Shown: in pieces, positions 42,260-43,906 of the stretch
How positions within the stretch are numbered: position 1 is the stretch's first letter
Layout: each line of letters opens with the position of its first letter
Made by a program: the position numbers and the translations under genes
Origin: JAHECQ01 sp047638695
GTDB lineage: Bacteria > Actinomycetota > Acidimicrobiia > Acidimicrobiales > SZUA-35
Length of the DNA: 43,906 bases
Assembly (NCBI GenBank): GCA_047638695.1
Contig: JBLINY010000031.1
Coordinates: 1 to 43,906 of the forward strand
Direction: 5' to 3'
The notes under the pieces: model-generated
The model's database searches: none
The model's input: the letters and a program-made list of their open reading frames with translations, nothing else
What the model was told of the DNA's origin: nothing

Positions 42260-43414
42260 ATGGCCGTCGACTCCGCCCTTCTCGCTATTCATGAGCTCGG
42301 TAGCCGGTGGGCTGACCGAGCCTTCGATGCCGAGCAGGAGGGGCGGATTGCCTCTGACACCGCCGATGAGCTGCAGTCGCTCGAGGTGCACCGGTTCCTG
42401 CAACCGATGGTTCATGGAGGACGTCAAGATTCGATCCATTCGCACATGCGGTTGGTCGCCGCCATCGGCGAGTACGACGTTGCCACGTCGTGGTGCGCAG
42501 CGGTGTGGAGCATTCACAACTGGATGGTGGCGTTGTTTCCCGATGAGGGTCAGAAGGAAGTGTGGGCAGACCCTTCTGCGTTGACCAGCGCGTCGATCGT
42601 GCCCAGGGCCGCGTTCGAGACCGACGGAGGCGATGTCAGCGTTCATGGACGGTTCTCATTCGCCTCCGGCTGTGACCACGCCGGCTGGTTGGGAGTCGGC
42701 GGCATGGCAACCTTCCAGACGGCCGGGACAGAACAGATCACGCCGGTCATTTGTCTTTTGCCAGCAGCTGAGGCCGCGATAGACCACGACTCATGGCATG
42801 TCGTTGGCCTGTCGGGCACCGGCAGCAAGGACATCGTGATCGAGCAGCCGCTTCGTATTCCCGCTCATCGGGTGTTACGGGTTGCCGATGCGATCACTCG
42901 CTCGGCGCCCGGTCAGCTAGCTGACGATCGGGTGCTCTATCGAGCGCCGTATCGGCCGACCGCCATTCTCGTGCTTGCCGCCCCCGCTATCGGGGCGGCC
43001 CGGGCCGCTGTGCGCCGATTTCGAGAGCGGCTCGATGGGCACCAGCTCTTCATGGTTCAGTCGAGTCAGCGATCCGACCCTGCGGCCGGCGCCCGTTTGG
43101 CCGAGTCGTCGGCCGACACCAATGCAGCCGAACTGGTTTTGCTCGACGCCGCCAGGCGTTTGGACGAGATGGCAGCCACTCCGCAGGAACAACTTGACCC
43201 CGTCGACGTGGCCACGATCCATCGCGATGCTGCCTATGGCGTGAGGCTCTGCGCCCGCGCCGTCGATCGTCTGTACGAAGCGAGCGGCGGCAGCTCGCTG
43301 CAGCGCGACGAACCGATGCAGCGAATCTGGCGCGATGTTCATGCAGCTCGATCACACGCCATCCTCACCTGGGATGCGGCCGCTACGAACTATGCCGCCG
43401 CCGTTCTCGGCTAG
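42260..43414 (+). CDS. Acyl-CoA dehydrogenase-fold flavoprotein (group D monooxygenase-like)
   Basis: A 384-residue protein with the acyl-CoA dehydrogenase fold. The N-terminal helices (RWADRAFDAEQEGRIASDTADELQSLEVHRFLQP), the short V-A-T-S-W-C-A-A-V-W-S-I-H segment, the beta domain with GRFSFASGCDHAGWLGVGG and LSGTGSKDIVIE, and the C-terminal YEASGGSSLQRDEPMQRIWRDVHAARSHAILTWD match HsaA- and HpaB/C2-hydroxylase-like flavin-dependent oxygenases more than true dehydrogenases. Those use reduced flavin from a separate reductase, which is not nearby. Substrate unknown, probably aromatic or steroid-like (inference). Confidence 0.87.
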   Translation: MAVDSALLAIHELGSRWADRAFDAEQEGRIASDTADELQSLEVHRFLQPMVHGGRQDSIHSHMRLVAAIGEYDVATSWCAAVWSIHNWMVALFPDEGQKEVWADPSALTSASIVPRAAFETDGGDVSVHGRFSFASGCDHAGWLGVGGMATFQTAGTEQITPVICLLPAAEAAIDHDSWHVVGLSGTGSKDIVIEQPLRIPAHRVLRVADAITRSAPGQLADDRVLYRAPYRPTAILVLAAPAIGAARAAVRRFRERLDGHQLFMVQSSQRSDPAAGARLAESSADTNAAELVLLDAARRLDEMAATPQEQLDPVDVATIHRDAAYGVRLCARAVDRLYEASGGSSLQRDEPMQRIWRDVHAARSHAILTWDAAATNYAAAVLG

Positions 43415-43443
43415 AACTCGCCTGCGATTTCGTGTGCAGGCCG

Positions 43444-43449
43444 TAACCT
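43444..43449 (+). promoter_or_regulatory. Candidate -10 element for the EamA permease
   Basis: TAACCT, six bases before the GTG at 43456. Confidence 0.45.
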
Positions 43450-43455
43450 GCGGCA

Positions 43456-43906
43456 GTGCCAACCCCATCGTCGACGAGCGGTCAGCCGCTCGGGATTGGC
43501 GCCGTTTCGGCCGCCGTCACCTTCATGGGAGTTGGAAGCGTGGTGGCCAAGGCCGCTGCTATCGAGGGCCCAGTCCTTGGATTTCACCGAGTTTGGGTAG
43601 CCACCCTGCTGTATTTGGGGCTTTTTATGGCCTTTGGCGGTCGGCCCAGCTTTGAGGCACTGAAGGCGGCGGCGCCTGGTGGGTTCTTCTTCGGGCTGGA
43701 GGTGGCGTTCTTCTTCTCATCGATCCAGCTGACGACCGTCGCCAACGCCACGATGCTGATCGCGCTCCAGCCGGTGGTTGTCTTGCTTTTCTTCTCCCGC
43801 CGCTTCGGTGAGCAGGTTGGCCGAGCCGAATTGCTGCTTTCGATGGTGGCGCTCGGCGGTGTCGGGCTCGTTGTATTTGGATCGACCGACTCGCCGTCGT
43901 GGAGCC
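43456..43906 (+). CDS. EamA/DMT-family permease (3' end beyond the window)
   Basis: GTG at 43456 opens a frame that runs off the right edge, about 150 residues visible. Five hydrophobic helices are seen, including LGIGAVSAAVTFMGVGSVVAKA, the EamA-type FHRVWVATLLYLGLFMAFGG, and LTTVANATMLIALQPVVVLLFF with the family-like N-A-x-x-L-x-x-L-Q-P pattern. Drug/metabolite transporters usually have ten helices in two EamA repeats, so roughly the first half is present. Substrate unknown. Confidence 0.85.
   Translation, partial: MPTPSSTSGQPLGIGAVSAAVTFMGVGSVVAKAAAIEGPVLGFHRVWVATLLYLGLFMAFGGRPSFEALKAAAPGGFFFGLEVAFFFSSIQLTTVANATMLIALQPVVVLLFFSRRFGEQVGRAELLLSMVALGGVGLVVFGSTDSPSWS

Noticed and set aside
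1..43906. tRNA, rRNA, insertion sequence, prophage or integrase genes
   Set aside because: No cloverleaf-like sequence, transposase, integrase or terminal repeats were recognised by eye in either strand; a covariance search could still find a small RNA.
1..43906. Local selenocysteine machinery (selA, selB, selC, selD)
   Set aside because: None of the encoded proteins or spacers resembles these genes; they must be elsewhere in the genome if the Sec calls are right.

Overview
The window is GC-rich, gene-dense DNA with short intergenic gaps, many GTG starts, ATGA/GTGA/TTGA gene overlaps and leaderless-looking promoters. Together with the gene content (CoA-ester, Rieske, Baeyer-Villiger and enolase-superfamily catabolic enzymes, a P/T-rich anchor protein with ApbE and a ferric-reductase-like protein, a DUF1501/DUF1800 pair, a UvrD-like helicase with HRDC) it suggests a free-living actinobacterium, perhaps of the Acidimicrobiia. 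That placement is inference from gene content and style; no rRNA or other marker is present.

Layout. 1-10.9 kb, mostly minus strand: a two-domain CaiB/BaiF CoA-transferase cut by the left edge, an alpha/beta hydrolase, an SDR, a divergent DapA-like aldolase, a YceI protein, a VOC protein (+), an enoyl-CoA hydratase-fold protein, then an operon of redoxin, ABC exporter (broken) and MFS permease. 11-18 kb: acidic lipoprotein, six-helix membrane protein, 2-hydroxyacid dehydrogenase, ZIP metal transporter, MFS transporter, and a minus-strand Rieske dioxygenase operon (beta, alpha, ferredoxin). 18-29.7 kb: SRPBCC protein, large secreted propeller/discoidin-like protein, GGDEF-EAL protein, DUF3291, GNAT, enolase-superfamily enzyme, SnoaL-like protein, SDR, Baeyer-Villiger monooxygenase, AhpD-like protein. 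29.8-36.5 kb: P/T-rich anchor, ApbE and cytochrome-b-like operon; DUF1501/DUF1800 exported pair; frameshifted DUF4214 protein. 36.5-43.9 kb: thioesterase, second enolase-superfamily enzyme, second enoyl-CoA hydratase, UvrD/HRDC helicase, flavin-dependent acyl-CoA-dehydrogenase-fold enzyme, and an EamA permease cut by the right edge.

The main discovery is two genes, each interrupted by one in-frame TGA exactly where its family has a redox cysteine, and each followed by a hairpin at the spacing expected of a bacterial SECIS. One (9648-10913, minus) is an AhpC/thioredoxin-fold redoxin with a U-P-P-C active site fused to a DsbD-alpha-like domain carrying its own cysteine pair. The other (28617-29720, plus) is an AhpD-like protein with C-x-x-U-x-x-x-H. 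Conventional gene calling would split or truncate both. They point to a selenium-dependent thiol/peroxide system; the Sec machinery itself is not in the window.

Other themes: a recurrent promoter pattern, TAnnnT six to eight bases before the start codon, seen at twelve genes; in-frame 15- or 18-bp tandem duplications inside several unrelated proteins; an ABC exporter that has lost most of its membrane domain; and inverted repeats at the Rieske/SRPBCC divergent promoter and before the Baeyer-Villiger monooxygenase.
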